From: Celoporthe dispersa
Taxonomy: Eukaryota > Ascomycota > Sordariomycetes > Diaporthales > Cryphonectriaceae
DNA: 64,000 bases
Direction: 5' to 3'
Assembly (NCBI GenBank): GCA_016584495.1
Contig: WAID01000009.1
Span: forward strand, 62,001-126,000
Under the pieces are notes generated by a model. That model worked only from the letters and a program-made list of their open reading frames with translations, was not told the origin of the DNA and did no database searches. Position numbers and translations under genes: made by a program. How positions within the stretch are numbered: the first letter of the stretch is position 1; each line of letters opens with the position of its first letter. Below are positions 11,544 through 22,066 of the stretch, piece by piece.

Positions 11544-12401
11544 ATGCCAGGGCTAGACAATGAGATCAATGGGCGCTTGGCCCTCGTGACGGGCGCCTCT
11601 GGAGGGTAAGCTGGTCGAAAACCACCTCTCTATATCTATCTGCCTTGCCTATCAGAGGCCGAACATCTTTCTGACCCCCCAGGCAGCATAGGAGGGGCTT
11701 GCGCCCGCGACCTGTTCGTCAACGGCGCTCACCTCGCCCTAACCTACTCCCGGAACAAGGCCCAGGTGGACACGCTCGTCTCGGAGCTCCAGCAGCTGCC
11801 CCAGTGGTCCGCAGCCAGAGTCAGCACTCACCAGGCCGATATGGCCTCAGCCGACGACATCCAGCGCATCTTCACCGAGATCAGAGACCAGCACGGCCAG
11901 GACGGCCCCGACATTCTGGTCTCGAACGCGGGCTACGGGAAGCGCATCCCCAGCATCCTGGACATCCCCATCGACGAGTTCGACTACACGCTCACGGTCA
12001 ACCTGCGCGCGAGCTTCATCCTGTGCAAGCTGTCCATCCCGCATATGCAGGCCCGCGGCTGGGGCAGGATCATCTTTATCGGTAGCCTGGCCGCCTACGG
12101 GGGTGGGATCAACGGGTGCCACTACGCAGCGAGTAAGGCCGGGCTCCAGGGCATGATGAGGAACCTGGCGAGGAAGCATGCTGGGCAGGGGATCACGGTG
12201 AACGATATCGCGCCGGCCATGGTCGGGGACACGGGGCTGGTGCCAGACGAGAAGAGTGTCGCGGGCACTGCTGGTGACGTGAAGAACATTCCTGTGGGCA
12301 GGCTGGGATCGCCCCAGGAGGTCGCCAATATGGTGACCATGTGCGTGAGGACGGGATACCTCACAGGCCAGAGCATGTTATTGAGTGGTGGGTTGATGTA
12401 G
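11544..12401 (+). CDS. Short-chain dehydrogenase/reductase (FabG-like classical SDR)
   Basis: NAD(P)H-dependent oxidoreductase. Exons 11544-11605 and 11687-12401 give 258 residues. The acceptor after GGCAG was preferred over the nearer CCCAG because it restores the nucleotide-binding motif TGASGGIG (16-23). Catalytic residues are S154, Y167 and K171 (YAASK), with NAG in SNAGYG. The C-terminus ends LTGQSMLLSGGLM, the usual substrate-loop and strand pattern of SDRs related to 3-oxoacyl-ACP reductase. No targeting signal is visible. The substrate is not predictable. Neighbours are unrelated, so it probably acts alone. Confidence 0.88.
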
Positions 12402-13032
12402 GAAGAAAAGAAAAGAAAAGAGGAGGGGGGGGGGGGGAGAACACGGGTTCAGTCAAGGGACGGGCCATCCGCGGATGAGGACCGTAGTGTGCAAGCTCGT
12501 TTGTGCAGCGCCTGGTGAGGAGGCCCTGGAGAAGCGACCGGTGTGGTGGTAGATTTTACGAGAGATCCTTCATCACTTTTGAGACCATCGCTGCGAGGAA
12601 AAGAAAGAGGAACCACAAAAGAAACATTTGTAGTTGTGGCACGGCAGACATATATCTTTTGGTTTGAATGTGGATTTTTCATCTGCCTTAACGTGACAGA
12701 CAGCAAGCCATGAGAAAGGACCCCTGAACGCGCGAATGCAACCGGAGGAAGAAAGACACCCCCGAGAAGACTTGTTCTATCGTTCCCAGGTTTTTCCAAT
12801 GCCTCCCCCCTCAAAGACCCAACCGAAAAATTCCGTTTTCGTGAACGACCATGGCCCATGAATGGTACTGGACGACGCGCCAGCCAGCACGTGCGGTCGA
12901 CGAGTGCTGCTGCAGCTGATGATGCCTTCTCAAGCCCATCCACACAAAAAAAACCGCCACAGACCAGCATCTCCCCCAACACAACGCCCACACCATTTTG
13001 CTCCCACGATGGAGAAAGGGGTAGTAGACCAT
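12402..13032. other. Intergenic between convergent genes
   Basis: 3' flanks of the SDR and RPS5. Contains a G homopolymer at about 12425-12437. No gene supported. Confidence 0.5.
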
Positions 13033-14105
13033 TTACCGGTTGGACTTGGCGACACGCTCCAGCTCATCCTTCTTCTTGATGGCGTACGAGTTGCTGCTGC
13101 CCTTGGCGGCGTTGATCAGCTCCTCAGCCAGGCACTCGGCAATGGACTTGACGTTGCGGAAGGAGGCCTCACGGGCACCGGTGGTGAGGAGGGAGATGGC
13201 CTGGTTGACGCGGCGGAGGGGAGAAACATCGACGGCCTGTCGGCGGACGGTACCGGCGGAACCAATTCGGGTAGAGTCCTCACGAGGACCGCAGTTGACA
13301 ATGGCGTCAACGGCGACCTGGATGGGGTTCTGGTCGGTCATCAGGTGGATCTAGAATCGCATCCTACGTTAACGAGCTGCACGCGTTTGGTGTGGTGGGG
13401 CGGTGCCATGTTTGGCTTCCGCGTCCGCCGCTTCTAGGCGGGACACTCACGATCTCGAAGGCGTGCGCGACGATGCGGACGGCCATCAGCTTCTTGCCGT
13501 TGTTGCGGCCGTGCTGCATAAGCGAGTTGGTCAGGCGCTCGATGATGGGGCAGTTGGCCTTGCGGAAGCGCTTGACAGCATAGCGGCCAGCGGTGTGAGG
13601 CAGGTAGACGGGGGCGCGGATCTGGATGTAGTCGCTGCAGAGGAAAAGCTCGTCGTCAGCATTGGTCCTCCCTCACGACGACATGTGCAGATTTTCTCCT
13701 TGTCCCTCCATATCTCCAAGTGCTGTTCTGTCCAGGTGACTGTGGGGATCCAAGCTTGCAATGCAATTGCACCTCCCAGCTGGCTTGTCGCCAGAGAGAG
13801 AAAAAGACCATCAGCATATGTGGCTCCCTCCTCCCCTCCATCGCTCGCATGCGCGCTCGTTTGGATCCCACACCCCCACCCTCCACAGATGCATCAAGGC
13901 AAAGCAGAGACATTCGACGGACAACAGATTGATATTCGGTGGTGACGGGCAGAGGGGCTTACGTCAGGGAGATGTCGCGGATCTCGACGTCCTCGTAGGA
14001 CCACTTGTTGAACAGCTTGATGCTGCCAATCTCGGCGACGACGTCCTTGGGCAGGACCTGGTAGCCAGAGACGGCCTCGACCTCGATCTCTCCGTTGTCA
14101 GACAT
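13033..14105 (-). CDS. rps5: 40S ribosomal protein S5 (uS7)
   Basis: Small-subunit protein of the 40S head, near the mRNA exit and E site. Three exons (14105-13963, 13634-13451, 13350-13033) give 214 residues, normal for eukaryotic RPS5. The sequence has the eukaryotic N-terminal part ([10 protein letters not shown]), then [30 protein letters not shown], and the C-terminal block [21 protein letters not shown] ending [13 protein letters not shown]. All three exons are in phase with no break. Both introns sit inside the coding region and have clean donors (GTAAG, GTGAG). It is transcribed away from RPS25 across a shared promoter. Confidence 0.97.
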
Positions 14106-14607
14106 ATTGGGCAACAACAATCTCTCGACTGGGCTGGTTGTTGTCGTCGGGTTTGTCGAAGGGAAGGGTTTGGCAGAGGACGTTGGGTGGTCGTTTGGGT
14201 GGTGGTCGAAAGAGTGGAGGAAATTGTCTGCGAGTCTTGAATTTTCCAGCAGTCCACCAGAGTCAGGACCCCCTGCAAGTTGGCGGGCGGGCAGGTGAGC
14301 CAAGTGTAATGCCACTGCCAGCCAACACTGCGCAATTCACGGGACGGCACCTTTTTTTTGGTGTGTCCAGCTGACTCAGCAACCGCACAAATCTCATTGG
14401 CTGTGGGCGCTAGCCCCGCACGAGAGAAGTGAGGTTAGGGCATTGGACCTACAGGCCCGCCAGCTGCAGCGCTGCAGCAGTCGCCCCAAGTCAGACTTTG
14501 CAAGCAGTGGCTCTGCCTTTGACTTTTTTCCCATCCAGAACCGCCCATCTTGATCCCTCCCACCTCTCGTCAACCACCCCATCCCAATACCAACAAATCA
14601 TATCAAG
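14106..14607. promoter_or_regulatory. Shared bidirectional promoter of RPS5 and RPS25
   Basis: The 502 bases between the two ATGs must hold both promoters. It contains a perfect TGACTCA (Gcn4/CPC1-type) site at 14372-14378, inverted CCAAT boxes (ATTGG) at 14396-14400 and 14442-14446, and TTAGGG at 14435-14440, a motif linked to Tbf1-type factors in ribosomal-protein promoters of some ascomycetes. Site functions are inferred from consensus only. Confidence 0.65.
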
Positions 14608-15183
14608 ATGGCTCCCGCTGCATCCGGCGCGAAGAAGCAGAAGAAGAAGTGGTCCAAGGGCAAGGGTACGTGCAGACTCTGTCGCCTTCAACCGGCGTCG
14701 TGATCATTGGCCCGGAAGTGTTGCGGCGACGACGGCGACGGTGATGAACGACAATACCATACGCCAACCACCACCGTTCGCCCTGCATCGCTGCACCCGT
14801 CCGACCTCTCCCGGGCCACAAAATGGGCGCAATATCGCTGCAGAACCCTCGCTGACCTTCTCGTCAATCAAACAGTCAAGGATAAGGCCCAGCACGCCGT
14901 CATCCTCGACAAGGCCACCTCGGAGAAGCTGTACAAGGATGTCCAGTCCTACCGTCTCGTCACCGTCGCCACCCTGGTGGACAGGCTCAAGATCAACGGC
15001 TCTCTGGCCCGCTCCTGCCTGAAGGACCTCGAGGAGAAGGGACAGATCCGGCCCATCGTGACGCACAGCAAGATGAAGATCTACAGTAGGTCTACACTGG
15101 CGAGAAAGTCCCTCGGTCGGGATGGCACGCATGCTAACTGCCCTCTTCTTTCCACAGCCCGCGCCGTGGGTGGCTCCGACTAA
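14608..15183 (+). CDS. rps25: 40S ribosomal protein S25 (eS25)
   Basis: Small-subunit protein of the 40S head, eukaryote-specific. Three exons (14608-14665, 14876-15085, 15158-15183) give 97 residues. The basic N-terminus (SGAKKQKKKWSKGK) is followed by VKDKAQHAVILDKAT, a winged-helix core with YKDVQSYRLVT and LVDRLKINGSLAR, then KGQIRPIV and TRAVGGSD at the end. Intron 1 (210 bases) lies just after the basic tail, and intron 2 has a CTAAC branch site. The last exon codes only nine residues. Paired head to head with RPS5. Confidence 0.96.
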
Positions 15184-16806
15184 ACAACCCTCGTGCTCTT
15201 CCACTCGATCACCACACGATTCTCGAGTCCTTGTCCGTGATGACGCTCCGGCTCAACATCGATGGATGATGAATTGAAGGAAGCTCCCGCAAAAAGGCAG
15301 GTTGTAATGGCATGGACGAGAACAAAATTTTCAGGCTGGGCGTTTCTGATCAGGTCTGATCTCGGCTCTTGGGTCATGGCTGGAAAGGAAATACGGAATT
15401 GACATTACGTTATTTTTTCAGCCCGGAGGCACCACTTGCTAGGTGTAGCATAACAGCTGGGTCGGAAGTGCTCTGAGCCCATGAACAATGGAGCGGCATT
15501 GAACAACATGATGAACTTGCAAGGCCGGCCATAGGTTTCGACCTTCGTCGACTGCCGTAGTGCGTGATATGTCCTCGTATGAATTACGCAGCCTGATCAA
15601 GGGATGCCTCTATGCTTCTAGTATAGAACCATGGCACACAGCCAGATTTGAGCCCACGACCCAATCCAATTCGCTGGCCTTCACCAACATCCCTGCCAGC
15701 CGGCAGCTGAAGTTCCAGGCGTACAGCAGCCTTTCTAGACTTTGCCACCTGGTGATGGTCACGGCCACCTAGGTCATCAAGCCTAACACTGTTATGTAAG
15801 CTTAGAATAACCTGTAGTCGAACATTACAACAGCGTGTCTGTAGGTCAGTATCTTGGACGGGACGGTAGTACTAGAGATCCGACAAAGCTGGCTGGCAAC
15901 AGGATCAACTCGGAGATGCCGTTGGCCTTGGCCCGGCTTCTAAGGCTAAGTACGTCGTGCTTAGTCCTCCCTACACATACTTTGAAGACCATAATAGCAG
16001 ACGAAGCTGGACACAAGTCTTATTCCCAAGAGCGAAGGGCTCTCCGACCTTCCAAACTTATCATCGTCGAGGACAGTAATGCACACCTCCTGGCGGCTCG
16101 CCACTACATAGGTGCATGCGCACGAGATCCAATCTTGGAGCCAGAAGTTTATCTCAGATACACTAAAAAAAAACAAAATCCACAGCCAGGGGTGCTTCGA
16201 GACGAGGGAGGTCGGTGCTGACGGTGAGGAGGCAGAAAAAGACCCGGGCTGTGGATTAACAGCGCAGCAGGATTGCCGCCACGCAGCCCATTCCCCCGGC
16301 AACGAAGTACCTTTCAGCCCGGTGTACAGTGCTGTGGTGACATGGCAGCGCCTCTGAGACTGACCATTGCACAGGGGCCGGTTGGACTTTCCAGGCCCTG
16401 AAGGACGCCCTGACCGGGCACTTGAGGGCCCGGATGAGGGTCCTCTGGGGCAAGGTTGGGGCAGCTTGGGGGCTGCGTGGGAGGGCCTGAATGGCGGGAA
16501 GCAGTCGGGAAAAACCGCTAAGACGGGGCTGACCCGCTTTTTCCCTGGTTACAATCGTTTCGTTGTCGCACCCGCGGCTGTGCGTCCTGTACATAGCAGC
16601 ACCCAGCTAGCAGGGGCCTGCTACCAAAATTTTTCTTGCCAGTCCCCCCCGGTCTCCGTCTCGTAGCCTTTTTTTCCCTCACCTCAAAACTCCCTTCCTG
16701 CCAGTTTTCCCCCAGGCGGAACTTTCAACTTTCCTTCTTTTCCTTCTTCATCTCCACTCAATCATCAAAGACCTTTTTGTATCTTTGATCCAGTCCGACA
16801 TTCACA
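15184..16806. other. Intergenic, upstream of the ADP/ATP carrier
   Basis: No gene supported over 1.6 kb. The last 170 bases before the carrier ATG are pyrimidine-rich (CT and T tracts), as is common at start regions of strongly expressed fungal genes. A faint tRNA-like B-box on the minus strand near 15640-15655 lacks a foldable cloverleaf. Confidence 0.5.
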
Positions 16807-18483
16807 ATGTCTCCCAACGACCAGGTCAAGGTCCTGGGCATGCCGGTGAGTTCTTTGTGGCCCTTCCTATGCTGTGAACCAAATACCTCGCGGGCGTCGC
16901 AGAGCAAGCAGCGGGCAACGTCGGCCTCCAAAGAGGACAGCGAGGCCATTCGCAACACCTGCAGCCATCGATATGATCCCCGCCGACACTGCCCGTCGAC
17001 GAACGGCAGTCGCCTCGACCCGTTCGAAGTGGTTGTACGCGTGGAATCGTCGGTTGGGACCTGCTTGTGGCTTATCGCCGCCCGTGAGAAAAAAATTTGC
17101 CAGCTTGCCATGTGAAGGCTCAGCTTGGTAGAGCACACATACACACACAGCATGCATCTACAAGGACCTCAATTGCTGACCACCTTTGCTCTGACAGCCC
17201 TTCGTCGCGGACTTCTTGAGTACGTTACCTCGAGCATCTACACTACAACACCGCCTCGCCGTCACCACCCCCCCATACTAGTTACAGGCACAAAGCTGCT
17301 CCATATGGGTGGTTGGTGATAGCTTAGGCGCCATCTTGCATCCTCCATCTGCCTCTGATGGACGAGAAGAAACTCAAGCTGACATTACCTCGCAGTGGGT
17401 GGTGTCTCCGCCGCCGTCTCGAAGACCGCTGCTGCTCCCATCGAGCGTATCAAGCTCCTCATCCAGAACCAGGTACGTTGTCTTGATCTCAAAAACTTCC
17501 CAGCCCGGCGCGCATCGCCGATCCACGACACACACCCCCCCCCCCTTTTTTTTATTGCTGACATCTTTACCTCGACGTTCCGCATTGCTAATCTTGTTTC
17601 CTACTACAGGATGAGATGCTGAAGGCCGGCCGTCTGGACCGCAGTACAATGGCATCGCCGACTGCTTCCGCCGCACCGCTGCCGATGAGGGTGTCATGTC
17701 CCTGTGGCGTGGCAACACTGCCAACGTCATCCGTTACTTCCCTACCCAGGCTCTCAACTTCGCCTTCCGTGACAAGTTCAAGAAGATGTTCAACTTCAAG
17801 AAGGAGAAGGACGGCTACGCCAAGTGGATGGCTGGTAACCTGGCCTCCGGTGGTGTACGTGCCCACAGACCCCTTCCTTACCTGGTGTGAACACAACAAG
17901 TGCTGACCCATGCTCCCAGGCTGCTGGTGCCACTTCCCTGCTGTTCGTCTACTCCCTCGACTACGCCCGTACCCGTCTGGCCAACGACGCCAAGTCTGCC
18001 AAGGGTGGCGGTGACCGTCAGTTCAACGGCCTCGTCGACGTCTACCGCAAGACCCTCGCCTCCGACGGTATTGCCGGTCTGTACCGTGGCTTCGGTCCCT
18101 CCGTCCTCGGAATTGTCGTCTACCGTGGTCTGTACTTCGGCATGTACGACTCCATCAAGCCCGTTGTCCTGGTCGGTCCCCTCGCTGGTAACTTCCTCGC
18201 CTCTTTCCTGCTCGGTTGGTGCGTCACCACTGGTGCCGGTATCGCCTCCTACCCTCTTGACACTGTCCGTCGGCGTATGATGATGACCTCTGGTGAGGCC
18301 GTCAAGTACAACGGTTCCCTCGATGCTTTCCGCCAGATCGTCGCCAAGGAGGGTGTCAAGTCTCTCTTCAAGGGTGCCGGTGCCAACATCCTCCGTGGTG
18401 TCGCCGGTGCTGGTGTGCTGTCCATCTACGACCAGCTGCAGCTCCTTCTCTTCGGAAAGGCCTTCAAGGGCGGCTCCGGCTAA
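16807..18483 (+). CDS. Mitochondrial ADP/ATP carrier (one-base frameshift)
   Basis: Inner-membrane antiporter exchanging cytosolic ADP for matrix ATP; mitochondrial carrier family. Five exons: 16807-16845, 17198-17219, 17396-17472, 17610-17854, 17920-18483. Exon 2 is only 22 bases. The hallmark RRRMMM is intact, as are carrier repeats such as [16 protein letters not shown] and PLDTVRRR, and LWRGN, GLYRGF and LFKGAG. In exon 4 the reading shifts one base at GACCGC/AG/TACAAT (about 17643): a codon that is AAG in relatives appears as AG. Replacing one base gives 315 residues, the usual length. Because the gene is normally essential and everything else is intact, a sequence error is likelier than loss. 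Confidence 0.93.
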
Positions 18484-20024
18484 ACGCCTCCTCTCTTTCA
18501 ACCACTGTACAAAATCAGCAATGATGCGGCAGGGGCCCGAGGGTGGGGTTTTGATCAGGGGGTGAGCCACAGCTGGTGGCGTTGTCGTTTCGTGCTTGGG
18601 TCGATACTGACTGGACTGGGTCATTCAACTCAAACAAAAAGGGGCGAGATGATAGAAGTGGTGCAGGGGAGGCTGCATGCCTCGGACGGTCTCTATCATG
18701 TGACTGCCGGGGCATTCAGTCTCAGGTCGTGGTCGGGGTTTTGGAGCATGCCTGGCGTTAGTGATACTCGTCTGGGTGGCTTCTAGACCCTCCATTGTAA
18801 TTTACAAGACGTTCTCATTAGCTCTCTCTCTTGTGGTGTCTTTTCCTTTGCAATGTTTCTAGCCTGCACGGGTAGTGATGTTTCTTTGGCAATCTGCGTT
18901 CACCGCACACGGCAATAGACTCTTTCGCAACCACACATGGCTCCCCCTCATCACTGCTTGAAAAGATTAGCGACCCAGTATGACATATCCGTTTTGCCAT
19001 ATTCTAGTTCCTGTACAGCCAGCCATATCCTCTTCCTACATCCACCCCCGATTATGGTCAACTTGCCCTCCGTGGTGATAGTCGACTCTTCCCAGTCGGA
19101 TTCATTCATCATTTCTGCTAGTACGAAGGTTGACATGGGTGTCAATGGAGGGCCATACGGTAGTGCTAAGATTTCTCAGGAACGATGCAGGTGTCAGGTG
19201 CTGGCCGACCAAAAACATAAGAATTTCCTGTGTCCAAGATATGACAGGTGACAGGTCGCATACCTAATGATCAGTGTTATGCTTTACCCAACATATGGCC
19301 CCACAACGCATTATCTTGCGGGCATACCTCCATACTTACGTAGCATGAAGGAGGGCGAGGTCTTGAAAAGCACTCGAGGGCCATTAAGTAAAATTTCAAT
19401 CAGGCCGATGCTTTCGTTTATGTCTAAAGACTGCCTTTCATCAGCTACAATTATGATGACGAGTGTGTACAAAGTACAATTCAATAGACTAAACAGATAA
19501 CCAGGGGATGGTTCTATCGAAGATTTAGATTTGACGAACAAATTGACCTTTAGTAATATGTTATTCGTTTAAGATGGTCCAACACAGGATATAGAACAAT
19601 TACCGAACAACATTAGATTCCGGCTTGGTTGTCAAGCACACGTCGTGGAGAACGCAGGTACCGGTTTAGAAACCCTTGGTGTCTAGAGTTTTCCTGCTCC
19701 CTTCAAAAAAATTCGAGAGAGTCGAGAACAGCTCAAGGGATAATGCTATAATTTAAAGTTATCCAAATAGAATGAAATTTCCAAAAGGACGAAGAGTAGG
19801 TGTAATCGCGGAGCTCAGAGTCTGAGGTACATATCCACTAACATGACTTCTTACTGCACTGCCGCAAGTCTGAATTAGGGGGGGGAAGAATAGAAGAAAA
19901 AGGACCTCCGGAGAGGTAACACTATACTATCAGTCTTGTGAATGAAAATAGATTTTCCCAAGCCGTGAATGGAGACGGTGGAGCGTTGGGGCTCTGGCGA
20001 GCAGTGGTCAGCCCCAGACCAAGG
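18484..20024. other. Intergenic region
   Basis: No gene supported. The part after about 19250 becomes AT-rich with many in-frame stops on both strands. Confidence 0.5.
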
Positions 20025-20679
20025 TCAACCTACCATGCTCGAGAACTCCAGGCAAGCGCCGCCGTTGACCCCATAACCGCCCAAGTTCGAGGGTTTCTCC
20101 GTGATAGGCACATTACAGTCGGCATATGCGACAATGACATTCCACCCCCACTGGGTGAACTGCTGGCCGGACATGATCTTCTGGTGGATCAGGTCACCGC
20201 TGGCGCTGGACATGCAGCAGCCCGACAGGATCAGTTCTCCGACGGCACTGACTTGCTCACCTGTAACAGTGAGCTCGGCATTATTATCCTGCCAGACCTG
20301 TTAGCACTTTTTTGCACCCACTTCTCGCTTTCTCAAGACGGGTCGGGGCTTCAGGGGCCTTCACGACCCCCGGGCGCTTACTTACATTGCAGACGTAGAC
20401 ACCACTTGTGTCCCAGCACTGAACACGGTTGCATCCGTGGGCAGCGACAGTATATTGCCGGTTTTTCAGGTCGCCCTCGCCTAGTTTTTGGACAAGCTGG
20501 TCTGACATGGAACCGTCAGCATTGGCGAAGTTGCCGCAGTAGCTCATCCCACGGACTGCCTCTGAGCGAGTACCGACGGCGGCGGCGGGCAGATGTTGGG
20601 TTGGGGCGCCGGTAGGGCTGCCCGCGATCAGGACAAAGGCCAGCGAAGCAAGGAGCGCTGTGTTGGTAAGAGTCTTCAT
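20025..20679 (-). CDS. Small secreted protein with eight cysteines
   Basis: Two exons (20679-20386, 20288-20025) give 185 residues; the donor is GTAAGT and the acceptor GGCAG joins VYVCN to DNNAEL in phase. A hydrophobic signal peptide covers about residues 1-20 (MKTLTNTALLASLAFVLIAG), followed by a short Pro/Ala pro-like segment. The mature part has eight cysteines at 48, 83, 88, 97, 122, 123, 156 and 177, enough for four disulfides, and WGWN at 145-148. No transmembrane segment or GPI tail. I do not recognise the family. An effector, antimicrobial or cell-wall role would be guesses from size and cysteine content alone. Confidence 0.8.
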
Positions 20680-21280
20680 TTTTTTTTCTTCCTCTTTTCT
20701 TTCGTGAACTGGCGATGTGTGTATGTTGATATCAGGAGGGATGCTTTGTAGACAATATCAAGAAACTCAGGCACAATATTAAGGAAAGGGAGGGTGATTA
20801 CTATATAATTGCCCATTCTGTATGGACTTTGACCATGAGACCAAGGGGCGAGCATATTCAAAGAGGCGGCTCGGCAGGTGAAACGCCCATTTTCTGACTG
20901 CGAGAATGGATGGACAATGAAGCTTTGGTCGGTGCTCTTTGCCACGAGAAAGGCATGATGTCTCCCGCGCCCTCCTCCCGCCGAATGGTCTTTGGGAGAA
21001 GCTAGAGAAAAGAAAGGAGAAGGAGAAAGAAGAAAGAGAAGAGAAGTTTGCCACACACGGCCCTTGACATTGACATCATGAGGCTCCAGGGCATGTTATG
21101 ATTGAAGTTTCAGGTAGAATATTCAATGTCACCATTCCTACCCTGTGCCTGATTATATGGAATTATAGGAGCTGGCAAGTCTCGATGGACTCATGATGCG
21201 CCCAGTGTGAAGGCAATTTGTGACCTATGCCACTGTGTGCATTGTGCCTGATAGTAGTCCTGTGTATAATGTATATAAAT

Positions 21281-21318
21281 ATGTGTATGCAGATATGCGC
21301 ACATATCTGCATACACAT
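21281..21318. repeat. Perfect 17-base inverted repeat with 4-base loop
   Basis: Arms 21281-21297 and 21302-21318 are exact reverse complements around a CGCA loop. Could form a hairpin or cruciform; not followed by a T run of the bacterial terminator type, which would not apply here anyway. Confidence 0.9.
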
Positions 21319-21402
21319 TTGTTGTGTGTGGGTGTGTATATCCTGTTTAGACGGAGGCGTGTGGGGAGTAATATTTTGGTGGCTGCGCAGTAGTGGTTCT
21401 GA

Positions 21403-21416
21403 CCCCCCCCCCCCCC
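21403..21416. repeat. C14 homopolymer
   Basis: Uninterrupted run of fourteen C in the shared upstream region. Confidence 0.85.
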
Positions 21417-22066
21417 TGAGGAACGGAGGAAAGCACCTAAGCCCTGGCCGGCAGTCCAGGCTCAGGCGCTCCTCCTTCCCTGACTGCACACCTGCAGTAG
21501 GGGCCGTTGCCACCCTGGACACAGCACTGCACGTTCTGAGCCTAGCGCCTCAAGCCGCCAAGGGCACAGGGGCGCACCAGCCAAGCAGCAGTCTAGCTCG
21601 CTAAGTTAGTACTTGGTAGTTCGTAGTTAGTCTTCGGTTTGGCAGGCAGCCAGTCTAATCCCATCTCTTCTAAGCACGCACTACTCTCTCTCGCTCCCCC
21701 CCCCACCACCACCAAGAAACCGAGAGTGAGATTGACCTCTGGGATGTCTTGCACCCCCACCAACAACATATCTCTGAGTGCTCTAGTGTGGTCGTGATCA
21801 TGCTCTGAGGCTCTGGCTCAGCGGGTCGGCTGTGAGAGGGGCCACTGCGCATCTCGACCAAGGTTGTCGTCGTCGTCGTCGTCGGCTCAGTCGAGGGCAG
21901 TCTTGCCTCGGTACGACTCGAGGAGGAGGGAGAAGACGGAGGAGGAGGAAGGGAAGGACAAGAAGAAGAGGAAGAGGAGGACCATGAGGTGGAGCAGCCA
22001 GTGGCTGGACACGCAGAACAGGACCAAAAGACACCGTATTAGACAGAGGAAGAATCCAGGGCCAAC

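Larger units (their letters stand above)
20680..22066. other. Divergent intergenic region
   Basis: Shared upstream region of the secreted protein (minus) and BTB gene (plus). Holds a perfect 17-base inverted repeat, a C14 run and pyrimidine/purine tracts close to the BTB start. No gene supported. Confidence 0.5.

Noticed and set aside
15480..15790. Possible tRNA or tRNA-derived SINE on the minus strand
   Set aside because: A weak B-box (GGCTCAAATCT) and an A-box-like stretch exist, but no acceptor, D or T stems pair into a cloverleaf.
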